From Cyclobacteriaceae bacterium (GTDB lineage Bacteria; Bacteroidota; Bacteroidia; Cytophagales; Cyclobacteriaceae), in NCBI GenBank assembly GCA_016787755.1, contig JAEUUA010000020.1:248001-312000 (forward strand): 64,000 nt of DNA. Reading direction: 5' to 3'. This document shows, piece after piece, positions 30,513-39,890 of the stretch. Numbering within the stretch: position 1 is the stretch's first letter; every line of letters begins with the position of its first letter. A program made the position numbers and the translations under genes. The notes beneath the pieces are model-generated. The model worked only from the letters and a program-made list of their open reading frames with translations, ran no database searches and had not been told where the DNA came from.

Positions 30513-31964
30513 TTAATCCACCTTCAATTTCTTCACTTGCTTCCTCATCGGAAACTCAAACCCAAAGCGAACAGCCATGCGATCACCATACGGACTATAA
30601 TGATGGGGGTCGTATAGATTGTAAAGCACTTCGGTGTTGCCTTTTATTTGTTTGTATACCGTGAAGTCTTTTTTGATACCTACAAACGCACTGGGTACCC
30701 ACTCGCGGTATGCGGGGTCTATACCTTGCCGTTGTGCAAGTGCTGGTGGAATAGTAGTGTTCATGATTTCAGGGAGGAAGCGGAAGTTGATACCCTTGGT
30801 CCACTTAAGTTCGATGACTGCGCGCGGTCCATAAATTCGGCCTTCACTTTTAATGTTTAGTTTATCAAACGGTAAGCGCTGGTTCCAACCCGCTCCTGCC
30901 GATAAACGTGGTGTGATGCGATACAATGCCAGTGCATTCACATCCAACAAAAAGTAGTTAGTGGTTAGAATTTGAAACGTAACTCCAGGAACCAGTCGTT
31001 CGATAAAAGGTTTTCCTTTTAAAGGGTTGGGAAGCTTTTTAGGAAGCTCGGCCATGCTCTTCACTTCCGAGTATTTGCTCTTGAGCTTACTCATTTTATC
31101 CATAGCTTGTTGCAACACTTCCTGCTTGCCTGCAAAGTGATCTTGTGCGGCATTCATCACTTGTTCTTTTACAAGTTCTTTGGCTTTGTCTGCCATGGCT
31201 GCAGAGTCGGTGAGTTGACTGGTTTGCCCGAGCATCGCTTTTCCTTTTGTTAACTGATCCATGCCTTCTACTCCGGCTACTTTTGCTTCTATGGTATTGT
31301 CGATGCTCTTCACTTCATTCAAATTTCCCTTCACTAAGTTCTGTGCATCTTTTGTATAGGCACTTGCTTGTTCGGTTATGTTTTGCAGTTCACCTAAGTT
31401 GCCGGTAATGCCTTTCAGGTTGGGATCAAGTTTTAGTTGGCTGCTAAGGCTGGGTAGTTTTGCACCGAGGTTAGGTGTCTGCACGTTTGGAATGCCAGGG
31501 GTGTTGGTATTCAGTGCCGGCAAAGAGTATCCTTGTACCGATGATTTTAGTTTATCAAAAGGCTCCTGCATTTGAGGGGGCATGTGTACTTCTTTAAACG
31601 CGTTTGTAGCTTTTACTTTTAATTCGTCTACTTCTTTCGTGAGGGAAGCAACTTTAGTGCTCTTTAATTGATTTAAACTATCCAGTTTGTGAGTAAGTTT
31701 TTCAGTGGGGAGTTTTAAGTTGTTAAGGCTATCAATTTTGCCTTGCACCTTACTCCGCTCGCTATCTATTTTGGTAAACTGACTTTGATACACATTGTTT
31801 AAACTATCTGCTTTGGTTTGAAAAGCATTGGTGATGGAATCTGCTTTTGTGATAGACTTTTGAAGCAATGTATCGGTAGGCAAGGTTAATTCCAAGCTAT
31901 CCCACTGCTGGGCAAGTGCCAGGTTGGTGAGGAAAAGTAAAAATAAAACGAGTCTGGTTTTCAC
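30513..31964 (-). CDS. secreted coiled-coil protein with C-terminal barrel-like domain
   Basis: 483 residues with a Sec signal (about 1-18). Residues about 30-125 form a heptad-rich coil with recurring DSLNN or DSLNQ units (ADSLNNVYQSQF, KIDSLNNLKLP, KLDSLNQLKS). A low-complexity Pro/Asn/Leu stretch follows (about 145-180), more coil to about 300, and a ~150-residue C-terminal domain with alternating strands (YFLLDVNALALYRITPRLS, GPRAVIELKWTKGINFRFLP, FGFEFPMRKQVKKLKVD). I recognise no named family. It lies between the two RHS-type genes, so a role in RHS display or anchoring is a guess. Confidence 0.72.
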   Translation of the reverse strand: MKTRLVLFLLFLTNLALAQQWDSLELTLPTDTLLQKSITKADSITNAFQTKADSLNNVYQSQFTKIDSERSKVQGKIDSLNNLKLPTEKLTHKLDSLNQLKSTKVASLTKEVDELKVKATNAFKEVHMPPQMQEPFDKLKSSVQGYSLPALNTNTPGIPNVQTPNLGAKLPSLSSQLKLDPNLKGITGNLGELQNITEQASAYTKDAQNLVKGNLNEVKSIDNTIEAKVAGVEGMDQLTKGKAMLGQTSQLTDSAAMADKAKELVKEQVMNAAQDHFAGKQEVLQQAMDKMSKLKSKYSEVKSMAELPKKLPNPLKGKPFIERLVPGVTFQILTTNYFLLDVNALALYRITPRLSAGAGWNQRLPFDKLNIKSEGRIYGPRAVIELKWTKGINFRFLPEIMNTTIPPALAQRQGIDPAYREWVPSAFVGIKKDFTVYKQIKGNTEVLYNLYDPHHYSPYGDRMAVRFGFEFPMRKQVKKLKVD

Positions 31965-31998
31965 TGATTAAAGATAGATTTTCAGAATTCTTTCTTAA

Positions 31999-32006
31999 CA
32001 AAGTTA
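31999..32006 (-). promoter_or_regulatory. -7 box upstream of the coiled-coil gene
   Basis: On the minus strand this reads TAACTTTG, an exact TAnnTTTG match, ending about 34 bp before the ATG at 31964. It shows that this gene has its own promoter and is not only read through from the RHS gene. No clear -33 box was found. Confidence 0.4.
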
Positions 32007-32049
32007 GTTTCACTCACTCATGCATAAGCTGATTCACTCATCTCATTCG

Positions 32050-32113
32050 CGCAGAGTTCTCGAAACGAGTAACTCTGCGAGGAAAGAAACATGTTGGTCA
32101 GGCGACCAACATG
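32050..32113. repeat. two perfect hairpins in the intergenic region
   Basis: CGCAGAGTT (32050-32058) pairs with AACTCTGCG (32071-32079), with a further CTCG/CGAG inside. CATGTTGGTC (32090-32099) pairs with GACCAACATG (32104-32113). The second has the same GTTGG/CCAAC core as the hairpins flanking the transposase remnant near 39.5-40.2 kb, so it may be an old REP-type element. Confidence 0.6.
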
Positions 32114-32165
32114 AACTAACCAACCACAACTTAGGAGTCCCTCCTCTCGCTCAATTTACTTCTAA

Positions 32166-32442
32166 GTGGAGTCTCCGCCTCGGGACTCCACGTTTCATTT
32201 ACTCAATACATTCAAACTCTCCATTTCTCCAACCACTAACACTTCAAATTCTATCTAACCAACTCTTTACGCGGAGTCCCTCCTCGCTCTCATCCTCCTC
32301 TCCCGGAGACTCCGCTGCGAAGGGAGTGGAGTCTCCGCCTCGGGACTCCACGTTTCATTTACTCAACACATCAAATTCTATCTCACCAACTCCTTACGCG
32401 GAGTCCCTCCTCTCGCTCATCCATCACTCCCGGAGACTCCGC
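32166..32442. repeat. array of GGAGTC palindromes
   Basis: Two element types alternate. Type A is GTGGAGTC with GACTCCAC, at 32166-32191 and 32326-32351; each is followed by CGTTTCATTTACTCAA. Type B is GCGGAGTC with GACTCCGC, at 32271-32315 and 32398-32442, with a loop of C/T-rich sequence. The spacing is 160 bp for A and 127 bp for B. With the hairpins at 32050-32113 they fill the 518-bp gap between the minus-strand genes ending at 32483 and starting at 31964, which holds no gene. Confidence 0.7.
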
Positions 32443-32482
32443 TGGGAAGGGACTTAGGGGGTTTGACATCGACCTCTTATAC

Positions 32483-32905
32483 TTAGTCAACTATAAAACC
32501 AATATCCCATGGATACTGATAAGTCCGGCAATTAACAATTACATTTAAAGAATCTGTATTGACAATGGTAACGTACACAACACTATAAGCGACTAAGGTA
32601 CATCGCGATGTTGAAAATTCTTTCCCATTTATTTTAATTTCTACCTCATAATCTAAACCTCGTTCTAATCTAATTTCCTTTATTAATTCATCATTTGTTG
32701 TTTGTCGAGGCCGGATTGAATCCATTACAACAACGATTTGGTGATTATTTTCTCTTTTAGTTGGGGAAACTGAAATCTCAACTAATGATTTTGGGGAAAT
32801 ATTAGTTATGTGAAAAAATGTATTGTCGCCTACAAACCAAAATAGAATGCAACCCACAATAACCAGTAAGAAACAACATAGAATAAATTTTACTAAATTT
32901 TTCAT
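32483..32905 (-). CDS. small lipoprotein, candidate immunity protein for the RHS metzincin toxin
   Basis: 140 residues. A hydrophobic N-terminus ends in the lipobox VIVGC (Cys 18), then FWF, so the protein is a membrane-anchored periplasmic lipoprotein or a single-pass protein. The rest is beta-rich with SLVEISVSPTKREN, HQIVVVMDSIRPRQ and YEVEIKINGKEF. No family is recognised. Its ATG follows the TAA of the RHS gene with no base between them (TAAATG), so translation is coupled. Position, size and compartment fit an immunity protein against an exported protease; no functional evidence exists in the sequence. Confidence 0.7.
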   Translation of the reverse strand: MKNLVKFILCCFLLVIVGCILFWFVGDNTFFHITNISPKSLVEISVSPTKRENNHQIVVVMDSIRPRQTTNDELIKEIRLERGLDYEVEIKINGKEFSTSRCTLVAYSVVYVTIVNTDSLNVIVNCRTYQYPWDIGFIVD

Positions 32906-35900
32906 TTATTTGGGTTTGAAATATGTAGGGATTTTATCTCCTTTTTGAACAGCCTCCTTGTATGGCTTTTTTGGACTTGATGAGTGATAAAGGTTAAAAA
33001 ACCACAAAGGCATTGACGATCCGGGGTCATCAGCTGGGGCACGGGATGAATTTCTACCCGCTCCAACATTTCCATTTCTCCATTGAGAAAGCATAGTCTG
33101 GGCCTGATTCTGGACGAATCTATCTCTTCGATCAGGTAAAATCGACATGCCAAAATACTGGGTATGACGACCCATCATATTTGTAGGATGATCATCACTT
33201 AAATCTGTCGTATTCCAATTATGAGACAAGCCTAATTGATGGCCACCCTCATGAACCATAGATCTTAGAACCTTTCCACTATTGCTTGAGCCCTCAACGT
33301 ATGATATTTTCCCAAATTTTTCACCCATGCTACCGTATTGACCTGTTACACCTTCAGCGTCTTCAATTTCATCAACAATTGCTATCAGGTGATCGGATTT
33401 AGTTACATCATTAATAGATGCAGCATCGCTAAATTGGATATCAAGTTCAAAACCTTGGATAAACGAGAAAGCCTCTTTAAATTTTTTGACATAATCTTCC
33501 GCATTGGGCGCAGTGCCATCCGTTAGATTAAGTACTTTACCAGTGTAATGTAAGGTCCAGATACCCTTGTTCTGTGTAAACCAAATTGAGTCACCATTGA
33601 TATCAACTAGTCCAACCGGGTTATTAGCAGCGTACTGATATGGATTTAATGGATAATACTTCTCAGCAAATGCATCCTGAGTAAAGAACCTTCCCAATTC
33701 TGATTGATACATCCTCGCTCCGTAATCAAGCCAGTTAAGACTTAGCTCGTCCTGTAATTCTTTTCCGTTGTATTTATATTCTTGTGGAGTCGTGTTTTCC
33801 CTTTGATATGAGTTTAAAGTCAAACCAAACGGATAGTAATCCTCGGAATGAATAACCGGAGATTTTGTGTGGGTAACTTTAAAGTCATCGAAGTATACTT
33901 CCACGGGGCTGGCGCTTTCGTTGCTCAGGTAAATATACACATAGCCCGGTTGGGTTATTGTAATAGGCGCGGGCATTTGCAGCAACTCGTGTGGCACATC
34001 GCTGCCGGCTTCTTTCGCGGTGGTGCCTATCTGCTTAAAGCCTCCGGTAATAAAGCCATAGTTTCTATCAAACACCAACCAGTTGAGGTAGGCGCGCGGA
34101 GCCCCGGTATCGTTCGTGCTTTGCAAGCCGGCAAACCCGGCTGGGAATGAAGTTGTGCTGCTGGTATAGGCGGCACCATCCACCACTACTCCGGCTGTGT
34201 TGGCTGCTATCTGGCTCATCAAATTATTTAATGCAGTTGTCCAATTACTGGAGGTCGGGTCTACATACTTGGCGTACACTTCGGCAGCAATTACATCGCC
34301 CGGCATTACGCTAATAGATTTTGCCACGCCATATTTTTCGTTGGCGCTGCCATTGAGTCGCTCTGCATAGCCGGTAGCTGCACCATTGGTGCGATCAAAA
34401 ATGCTGGCATTAATACGCTTGGCATTATCAATGCGCAAGAATTGACTTTGCTCGGTGTTGAGGTTGGCGGTTTCAAGTGTAGCGGTGTTTACATCCACTT
34501 CGTCTTTGCTGGTAAACGTAAGCCGCACATTGCCTAAATGGTCTTTGAGGTTGTATTGGTATTCGGGTGTTGTGTTGGTTGTGAGTTTGGTAATCTCAAA
34601 ATCGTTGAGGAAGAATTGCTCGCCATTGCCAACCGTGTTCCACACCACACCTGCTTGCAAGCTGGTATGGCCTGCAGGGATAGTAATCACCTGTTCTACA
34701 TAAGACTCTGAAGTATACGTTGAAGGCAACTGTGCCCCCGGCCAGTTTAGGTCGGTGCTGTTGGTGCGGATGTAAAGATGAACCATGTTGGTATTAGTTG
34801 CTGTGCGATAGCCTTTCGCACGAATGCGGTATTGCTCCCCGCCCTGCACGGCAAGTGTGCCCCCTATCGGAAACATGCCTTGCTTGGCAGTGCTGCCGCT
34901 AGCTGTTGCCCGCACATAGGTGTTCGTGCCATTAGCAGTTACTGCTGCCAATGTGGAAGTAACTGCGGTAATGTTGGTGGTATTGTCTCCATTATGTGTA
35001 ACAATTGTTTTGTTGCTGGCGATGGCGATACGTCCTTCTTCGTGACTGATAAATTGCAGCACATCATTTTCATATTGAAACTCACCTGCATAATCAACTT
35101 GCTTTTGTTGTCCGCCAAAGGTTGTTACCTGAGTTATCTTGCGACCACCAGCATCGTAGATGTAACGAATGGAGTTGTTTCCTTTTGTAATTGTTTCGGG
35201 TAGGTTGAGATAGTTGTACGTGATGATGTTGGTGGGATCGGTGAGCGAAGTACCAATACCTTTGTTAAGATCACGGGTCATGTTGCCATTGGCATCGTAG
35301 GTGTAATCATTCGTGGTATTGTTAGAAGGATCATCCACAAACCCGGCAAACTTATCACCTGTGTCGGCTACTTTAAGCAATTGATTGCCCGTATAAGTAT
35401 AGCCTAAAATATCCATTGTGCCAGAAGTGCGTTTATCATTACGGGTCAGGTTTTTAATGTTCCCGTTAAGGTCGTATTGAAAACCTGATTCTGCCAAGCC
35501 TGAATTACTCAGCGCTGCCGACCATGAAGCAGTTTTTTCTTTGAATGCCGAACTCAAGATTCGGTTCATGGCATCATAGCTATAGGTGTAGGCATTTTGT
35601 TTTGTAGTGCCCAAACCTAAATTGTTGCTCCACGCCATACCACTGATGTTGCCATTAAAGAGTGAGGAGTTGCCAATACCCAATGTAGTTTCATTGTAGG
35701 CAAGGTTCATTCCAAAGAGGTCGCCTGTGTCGTCATTATTTGGGCCGGTGCTTGTTAAAGATGCATCGTTCATTGACGTTAGCCAACCACGGATGTTGTA
35801 ACGGTAATCAACAGATTGTTTTCTATCGGTTCCAGTACTTACCGTACTATGCAATTTTTTGTCAACGAGTTGACCAAGTTCGTTGTATTCGTTAAAGGCC

Positions 35901-38833
35901 AATAAAATATTTGGTCCTGAATCTATCTGGTGCCAGGTTTTTAGTAAGCGACCCGCATGGTCGTATTCAAATTTTCGGGTGGTGGTTTTGGAGGTGGTGC
36001 TAAAGGAGGAATGAACATCAACAATAGTTCCGTCTATCGTATAGATCGAAACATCTGCCAGTAGCAAAGAGGAAGATGAAACGGCTGAAGTGTATTTCAG
36101 AACATTATTTTGATAATACTTTATAGTTGTGCCTGTTCGTTCGATTTTAAAAATGTCATTAGGCTGGAATGAACCGATCACAGTTCGCTGGATACCGCTT
36201 TCATAAATTTGTAATGTACCGTTGTTAACCAAATACCATGCGTAGCCTATCGAAGTATAGCTTGCGTCTGGGTTGGAGCCCGATAGCCCAACCATTTTGT
36301 GTGCATTTGTTTCCGATGCTGTAAACTCCACCCAACCATCTTGTCCTGCCAATAATTGTTGCTGGGAAGCAGCCCCCGAATTCCAAACATCTGGAACTCC
36401 GGTTTTTACTAATTTATTTCCCAATTGAACAACTGTAATTTTATCTTTCCAGATAACATTCCTATCTGTATGTACCGACTTCGATTTTAAAACCTTTCCA
36501 ACAAAATCATAGACATTGGTTACCCGATCGGTACCGCCTTTATAGTTATCGGATAAATTTTGAACCACCCGATATTTGTCGTCATAATAATTGATTGACT
36601 TTAGCCATGTGTAGCCACCTGTTGCACCACCATCCAGTACTTTTGTTTTTGTACCTGTAACAAGGCCAATCACGCGCAGGTTTTCGGTTGTTGGTTGCGT
36701 ATAGGTTATTAAGTTAGCAATTTCACTTAAGCTTTCATTTAAATAGGTGTAAGTTCCATACCAAAGGCTACGGAAAGAATAATTGTCGTAGTAGGTAACG
36801 CTAAGGTAAAGATTCGGATCAGTTACTTGCGGATATGAAACATTGCTATAGCCATGAATAACTCCAGTTGGTGAAAAACTTTCTGAATAGGAAGTTGGAT
36901 TTGTTGTGTAGTAACTATTAACGGTTGTTTGCATAACCGATTGAGTAACAACAGAACCGTGAGTATAAATGCCAGTAAGGATGGGACGATTGAGTACATC
37001 GTATTTAGTAAAACTCCACTCCTTCTTCGTAACGTTTCCGCTTGCATCCGTTCTTTGATTCGCATCTTGGGTAAGCACTAACCTGTCGCGGTTATCGTAT
37101 ACCATATACACCGCCCCAGCACCAGGCACTTGTTTTGTGATCATACGCTTGCGACCATCGTAGGTGTATTGAAAGGCCCACGTACTCAAATCAGTAGTTG
37201 TTACTGCATAAGTATCGGCATTTGTATGAAGGAGTTTACTTAACTCCGGTGGCAAAACAAATCGTAGATTTCCTAAATCATCGTACACATAGTAAGTAAG
37301 TGCCCATTGAGTTAAATTATTTAAATCGGTTGAAGCAGCAGCCTGCACTTTCTTAAGAATTACACGGCCGAGTTTATCGGTATACTCACGCACTTCATTG
37401 CCTTGCTCATCTTTGGTGCTTTTTATGCTGAGTTGGTTACTGGCGTAATATCCACCGGTTACTACATAATTTGTAAGCACGGCAGCTCTAACGGGCATGT
37501 TACTTCCATTAACAATCCAGGCAATTACTTTCTCCTGGCCTGATGTTGTACCATGGGAATTAATCAAGTACTGATGTTGAATAAATTTATTGTTGCTGCC
37601 TGCTCCCGTGGGTGCCCAAGCCTGTCCGGCTCCATATTCTTTATCAGGTCGGTTGAGTGGTGACTGCTCGAAGGTGGTTTCACTAAAGGGCCGAATGTCA
37701 TCAGCAATTTTATCGGCTGTATTGTTATACGTATTGATCAAATAATTTCCGGAGGCATCGAAAAGAGACGTCTTATAACGGCCGTTACTTTCGGTAACAA
37801 CAGGAAGATATCTTTTTGATTCACGGCCATAGGCATCATATACCATAGGTGCTACTAAATCATTCTTTAATGGTGAGCCTTGAGTAGTTATTGCTTGGAT
37901 CGGTCGACCAAGACCATCGTAGTAAGTAATACTTTGAGTTACATTATCAGATCCAAAGCCAGGCACTTGGTCGGGCGCTGAAACATTAGGAATCAGCACG
38001 TTGTGGCTAACTACATAATTCATGTTAAGCCCTGCTAAATTGATGATGATGTTGATGGGAGACTGCGGACCCTCGCAGCCCGTAGCATCAACTACTTTCA
38101 CAAACATATAATTGGTGGCGCTTGCACTTAAGGAAGCAGTGGTATAAGTATCTCCGGTGCTTTGATACACATTAGATGCGTTGTACCATTTGTAGGTTCC
38201 TCCTGGTGGCGTACCTGAACCCGACAATGTCAGGGCCCCTGTTCCAAAGCGTGAATAGCCGCTTACGGTTGCAGTGGCGGTAACTGGTGGATCAATCGTT
38301 ACAGAAGCAGTCGCCTGCGCTGCACTCCAGGTAGTATTGCACTTGGCTCTTAAATAATATGTGCCCGAAACAGTTGCTGAAAAACTGTTAGAGGAATTTG
38401 TTGTGGACGTGCCCGTGGAAGTTGTTTGCCAATACCAGGTGAGTCCGGCCGGAGGGGTCGTGGAGTAAGAAATTGTTTTACTACCGCACCCTGGTGTGTA
38501 ACTGAAGGTAGCGTTGGGCACGGTAACCGTAGGGCAGTTGATGGTGATCGACTTGGTAGCCATAGGCGCCTGACCGTACGCACTAAAACCGATCGTACTT
38601 GTGCCGGCCGTGTTCCAGGTTATGGAAGCATAATACGTGGTGCCACTGCGTGTGGCGGAGATAACCGTTCCGTAGGCAGGGGTAACACTCCATGAGTAAT
38701 AGGAATAGACTGCACTGCCCACATACGTGTATTGTATGGTTTGGCCCACCGTAACTGGAGTAGTACCAGTAATCTGAGCCTGAGAAATAATACTGATAAG
38801 TAAACCAGCGAGGAAGAAGCTAATTTTCTTCAT
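32906..38833 (-). CDS. giant RHS/YD-repeat protein with C-terminal metzincin-type metallopeptidase
   Basis: 1975 residues from the ATG at 38833 (MKKISFFLAGLLISIISQAQ), which starts a good signal peptide; an in-frame upstream Met exists. Ig-like/PKD-type strands (about 25-260) lead into a DUF6443-type start (ITYYDGLGRPIQAITTQGSP), then ~1400 residues of YD repeats. The repeat core ends at about 1725 with the typical ARMYQSELGRFFTQDAF, NPYQYAANNPVGLVDINGDS. The remaining ~230 residues hold the zinc motif HEGGHQLGLSH (about 1861-1871) and a Met-turn candidate (NMMGR). This is a polymorphic-toxin architecture with a protease tip. It is in an operon with the gene at 38838 upstream and a lipoprotein downstream. 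Confidence 0.88.
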   Translation of the reverse strand: MKKISFFLAGLLISIISQAQITGTTPVTVGQTIQYTYVGSAVYSYYSWSVTPAYGTVISATRSGTTYYASITWNTAGTSTIGFSAYGQAPMATKSITINCPTVTVPNATFSYTPGCGSKTISYSTTPPAGLTWYWQTTSTGTSTTNSSNSFSATVSGTYYLRAKCNTTWSAAQATASVTIDPPVTATATVSGYSRFGTGALTLSGSGTPPGGTYKWYNASNVYQSTGDTYTTASLSASATNYMFVKVVDATGCEGPQSPINIIINLAGLNMNYVVSHNVLIPNVSAPDQVPGFGSDNVTQSITYYDGLGRPIQAITTQGSPLKNDLVAPMVYDAYGRESKRYLPVVTESNGRYKTSLFDASGNYLINTYNNTADKIADDIRPFSETTFEQSPLNRPDKEYGAGQAWAPTGAGSNNKFIQHQYLINSHGTTSGQEKVIAWIVNGSNMPVRAAVLTNYVVTGGYYASNQLSIKSTKDEQGNEVREYTDKLGRVILKKVQAAASTDLNNLTQWALTYYVYDDLGNLRFVLPPELSKLLHTNADTYAVTTTDLSTWAFQYTYDGRKRMITKQVPGAGAVYMVYDNRDRLVLTQDANQRTDASGNVTKKEWSFTKYDVLNRPILTGIYTHGSVVTQSVMQTTVNSYYTTNPTSYSESFSPTGVIHGYSNVSYPQVTDPNLYLSVTYYDNYSFRSLWYGTYTYLNESLSEIANLITYTQPTTENLRVIGLVTGTKTKVLDGGATGGYTWLKSINYYDDKYRVVQNLSDNYKGGTDRVTNVYDFVGKVLKSKSVHTDRNVIWKDKITVVQLGNKLVKTGVPDVWNSGAASQQQLLAGQDGWVEFTASETNAHKMVGLSGSNPDASYTSIGYAWYLVNNGTLQIYESGIQRTVIGSFQPNDIFKIERTGTTIKYYQNNVLKYTSAVSSSSLLLADVSIYTIDGTIVDVHSSFSTTSKTTTRKFEYDHAGRLLKTWHQIDSGPNILLAFNEYNELGQLVDKKLHSTVSTGTDRKQSVDYRYNIRGWLTSMNDASLTSTGPNNDDTGDLFGMNLAYNETTLGIGNSSLFNGNISGMAWSNNLGLGTTKQNAYTYSYDAMNRILSSAFKEKTASWSAALSNSGLAESGFQYDLNGNIKNLTRNDKRTSGTMDILGYTYTGNQLLKVADTGDKFAGFVDDPSNNTTNDYTYDANGNMTRDLNKGIGTSLTDPTNIITYNYLNLPETITKGNNSIRYIYDAGGRKITQVTTFGGQQKQVDYAGEFQYENDVLQFISHEEGRIAIASNKTIVTHNGDNTTNITAVTSTLAAVTANGTNTYVRATASGSTAKQGMFPIGGTLAVQGGEQYRIRAKGYRTATNTNMVHLYIRTNSTDLNWPGAQLPSTYTSESYVEQVITIPAGHTSLQAGVVWNTVGNGEQFFLNDFEITKLTTNTTPEYQYNLKDHLGNVRLTFTSKDEVDVNTATLETANLNTEQSQFLRIDNAKRINASIFDRTNGAATGYAERLNGSANEKYGVAKSISVMPGDVIAAEVYAKYVDPTSSNWTTALNNLMSQIAANTAGVVVDGAAYTSSTTSFPAGFAGLQSTNDTGAPRAYLNWLVFDRNYGFITGGFKQIGTTAKEAGSDVPHELLQMPAPITITQPGYVYIYLSNESASPVEVYFDDFKVTHTKSPVIHSEDYYPFGLTLNSYQRENTTPQEYKYNGKELQDELSLNWLDYGARMYQSELGRFFTQDAFAEKYYPLNPYQYAANNPVGLVDINGDSIWFTQNKGIWTLHYTGKVLNLTDGTAPNAEDYVKKFKEAFSFIQGFELDIQFSDAASINDVTKSDHLIAIVDEIEDAEGVTGQYGSMGEKFGKISYVEGSSNSGKVLRSMVHEGGHQLGLSHNWNTTDLSDDHPTNMMGRHTQYFGMSILPDRRDRFVQNQAQTMLSQWRNGNVGAGRNSSRAPADDPGSSMPLWFFNLYHSSSPKKPYKEAVQKGDKIPTYFKPK

Positions 38834-38837
38834 TGGT

Positions 38838-39242
38838 CTAGAGTTTAGTGATGGAAGAAATTGTGTACCGTAATCTGACATCACTGGTTCCCCCTACGAT
38901 TAGTAAATCCATCACCCACCCACTCTCAGTTTTGGCAGTGGTCAGTTCTCCCTTTGCCTCCCTATCGGAAAAGGAATACGTAAACGTTCCGTCCGTAGTA
39001 ACATTTGTCCAACTCCCTTTCGTGGAAGTCACATTCCACTCTACCACTACTTTACCATTGTCTTGCACCCATTTTATTTTTTCAGCACCTACTGTAATGA
39101 ACTTGCAACTGTTTGATACATCTTCATTAGCATCAAGGTCTTTGAATCCGGTAGCATTCCATTGAATAGTTTCTTTGGAAATATTTTGCGCGTTGAGTAT
39201 CAGGGTGGTAAGCATCAACGTGGCAAGCAGAAAAATTTTCAT
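38838..39242 (-). CDS. secreted hypothetical protein upstream of the RHS toxin
   Basis: 134 residues from the ATG at 39242 (MKIFLLATLMLTTLILNAQN), which gives a clean Sec signal; an upstream in-frame Met adds a non-hydrophobic stretch. The mature part is beta-rich (CKFITVGAEKIKWVQDNGKV, VVEWNVTSTKGSWTN, TFTYSFSDREAKGEL, SDVRLRYTISSI), perhaps one small sandwich or a lipocalin-like domain. Its family is unknown. Its stop is 4 bp before the RHS ATG, so it is cotranscribed and may assist secretion or folding of the RHS protein. Confidence 0.72.
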   Translation of the reverse strand: MKIFLLATLMLTTLILNAQNISKETIQWNATGFKDLDANEDVSNSCKFITVGAEKIKWVQDNGKVVVEWNVTSTKGSWTNVTTDGTFTYSFSDREAKGELTTAKTESGWVMDLLIVGGTSDVRLRYTISSITKL

Positions 39243-39406
39243 AGATGGTGGCTGAACTGGCAAATAAAAATATCTACAAATCATCCAAACAAAAAATACT
39301 ATCTAATCATTGATCATACATATTGTCAGCTCGCATGTTGTCTTGATATTCCTTTTAATTTTGAAACTTATCTTTTGATATTTGTAATAAATGGATTCGG
39401 ATATTA

Positions 39407-39514
39407 CATATTGCAGTGATCGCTGAAAAAGGAGAAGTCAAAAAAAAATCAGGCCCCGCCTGATTCTTTTTCCTATTTACTTCACAATCATATATTGATG
39501 TTATTCAAAAAGTA
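39407..39514. repeat. left copy of a ~107-bp direct repeat, with bidirectional hairpin
   Basis: Near-identical to 40236-40342 over its first ~58 bp (one mismatch) and again over the last ~20 bp (GATGTTATTCAAAAAGTA). It contains the hairpin ATCAGGC/GCCTGAT (39448-39464) between an A-run and a T-run, which would work as a terminator on both strands. The same frame of both copies reads AVIAEKGEVKKKSGPA then stop, with the only mismatch being synonymous. Confidence 0.7.
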
Positions 39515-39524
39515 TTCTCTTGCC

Positions 39525-39890
39525 ATTGTTGGTGTTCTTCACCAACAATCTCCTATTCCTACTCTCAATCTTCATAATGATTTAAAAAATCCCATCTCCC
39601 TTCATTCCTTTCATAAAAGCACGCACTTGAATAGTAATAATCTTCTGGCAAAGCGCATGACCCCGCTCTTGCCATTGTTGGTGTTCTTCACCAACAATCC
39701 TTCTTTTCAATCTTCATAATGATTTAAAAAATCCCACCTCCCTTCATTCCTTTCATAAAAGGACGCACTTGAATAGTAATAATCTTCAGGCAAAGCGCAT
39801 GACCCCGCTCTTGCCATTGTTGGTGTTCTTCACCAACAATCTTTCTTTTCAATCTTCATAATGATTTAAAAAATCCCACCTCCCTTCCAT
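39525..39890. repeat. tandem copies of the transposase 3' end with terminal hairpins
   Basis: Three hairpins (ATTGTTGGTG-TTCTT-CACCAACAAT at 39525-39549, 39674-39698 and 39816-39840) are spaced 149 and 142 bp apart. The DNA between them is nearly identical from unit to unit. On the minus strand each unit encodes the same 3'-terminal piece of a REP-associated transposase (AGSCALPEDYYYSSA ... FYERNEGRWDFLNHYED then stop). A third, truncated copy of this piece joins the 5' part of the gene at about 39890. Confidence 0.75.

Noticed and set aside
32020..32457. Plus-strand open frame across the palindrome array
   Set aside because: It reads through repeats and palindromes with Ser/Pro/Arg-rich low-complexity translation and has no plausible start context.
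39407..39464. Short conserved frame AVIAEKGEVKKKSGPA in both direct repeats as a small gene
   Set aside because: No start codon in frame upstream of either copy and stops close by; it is kept as a repeat.
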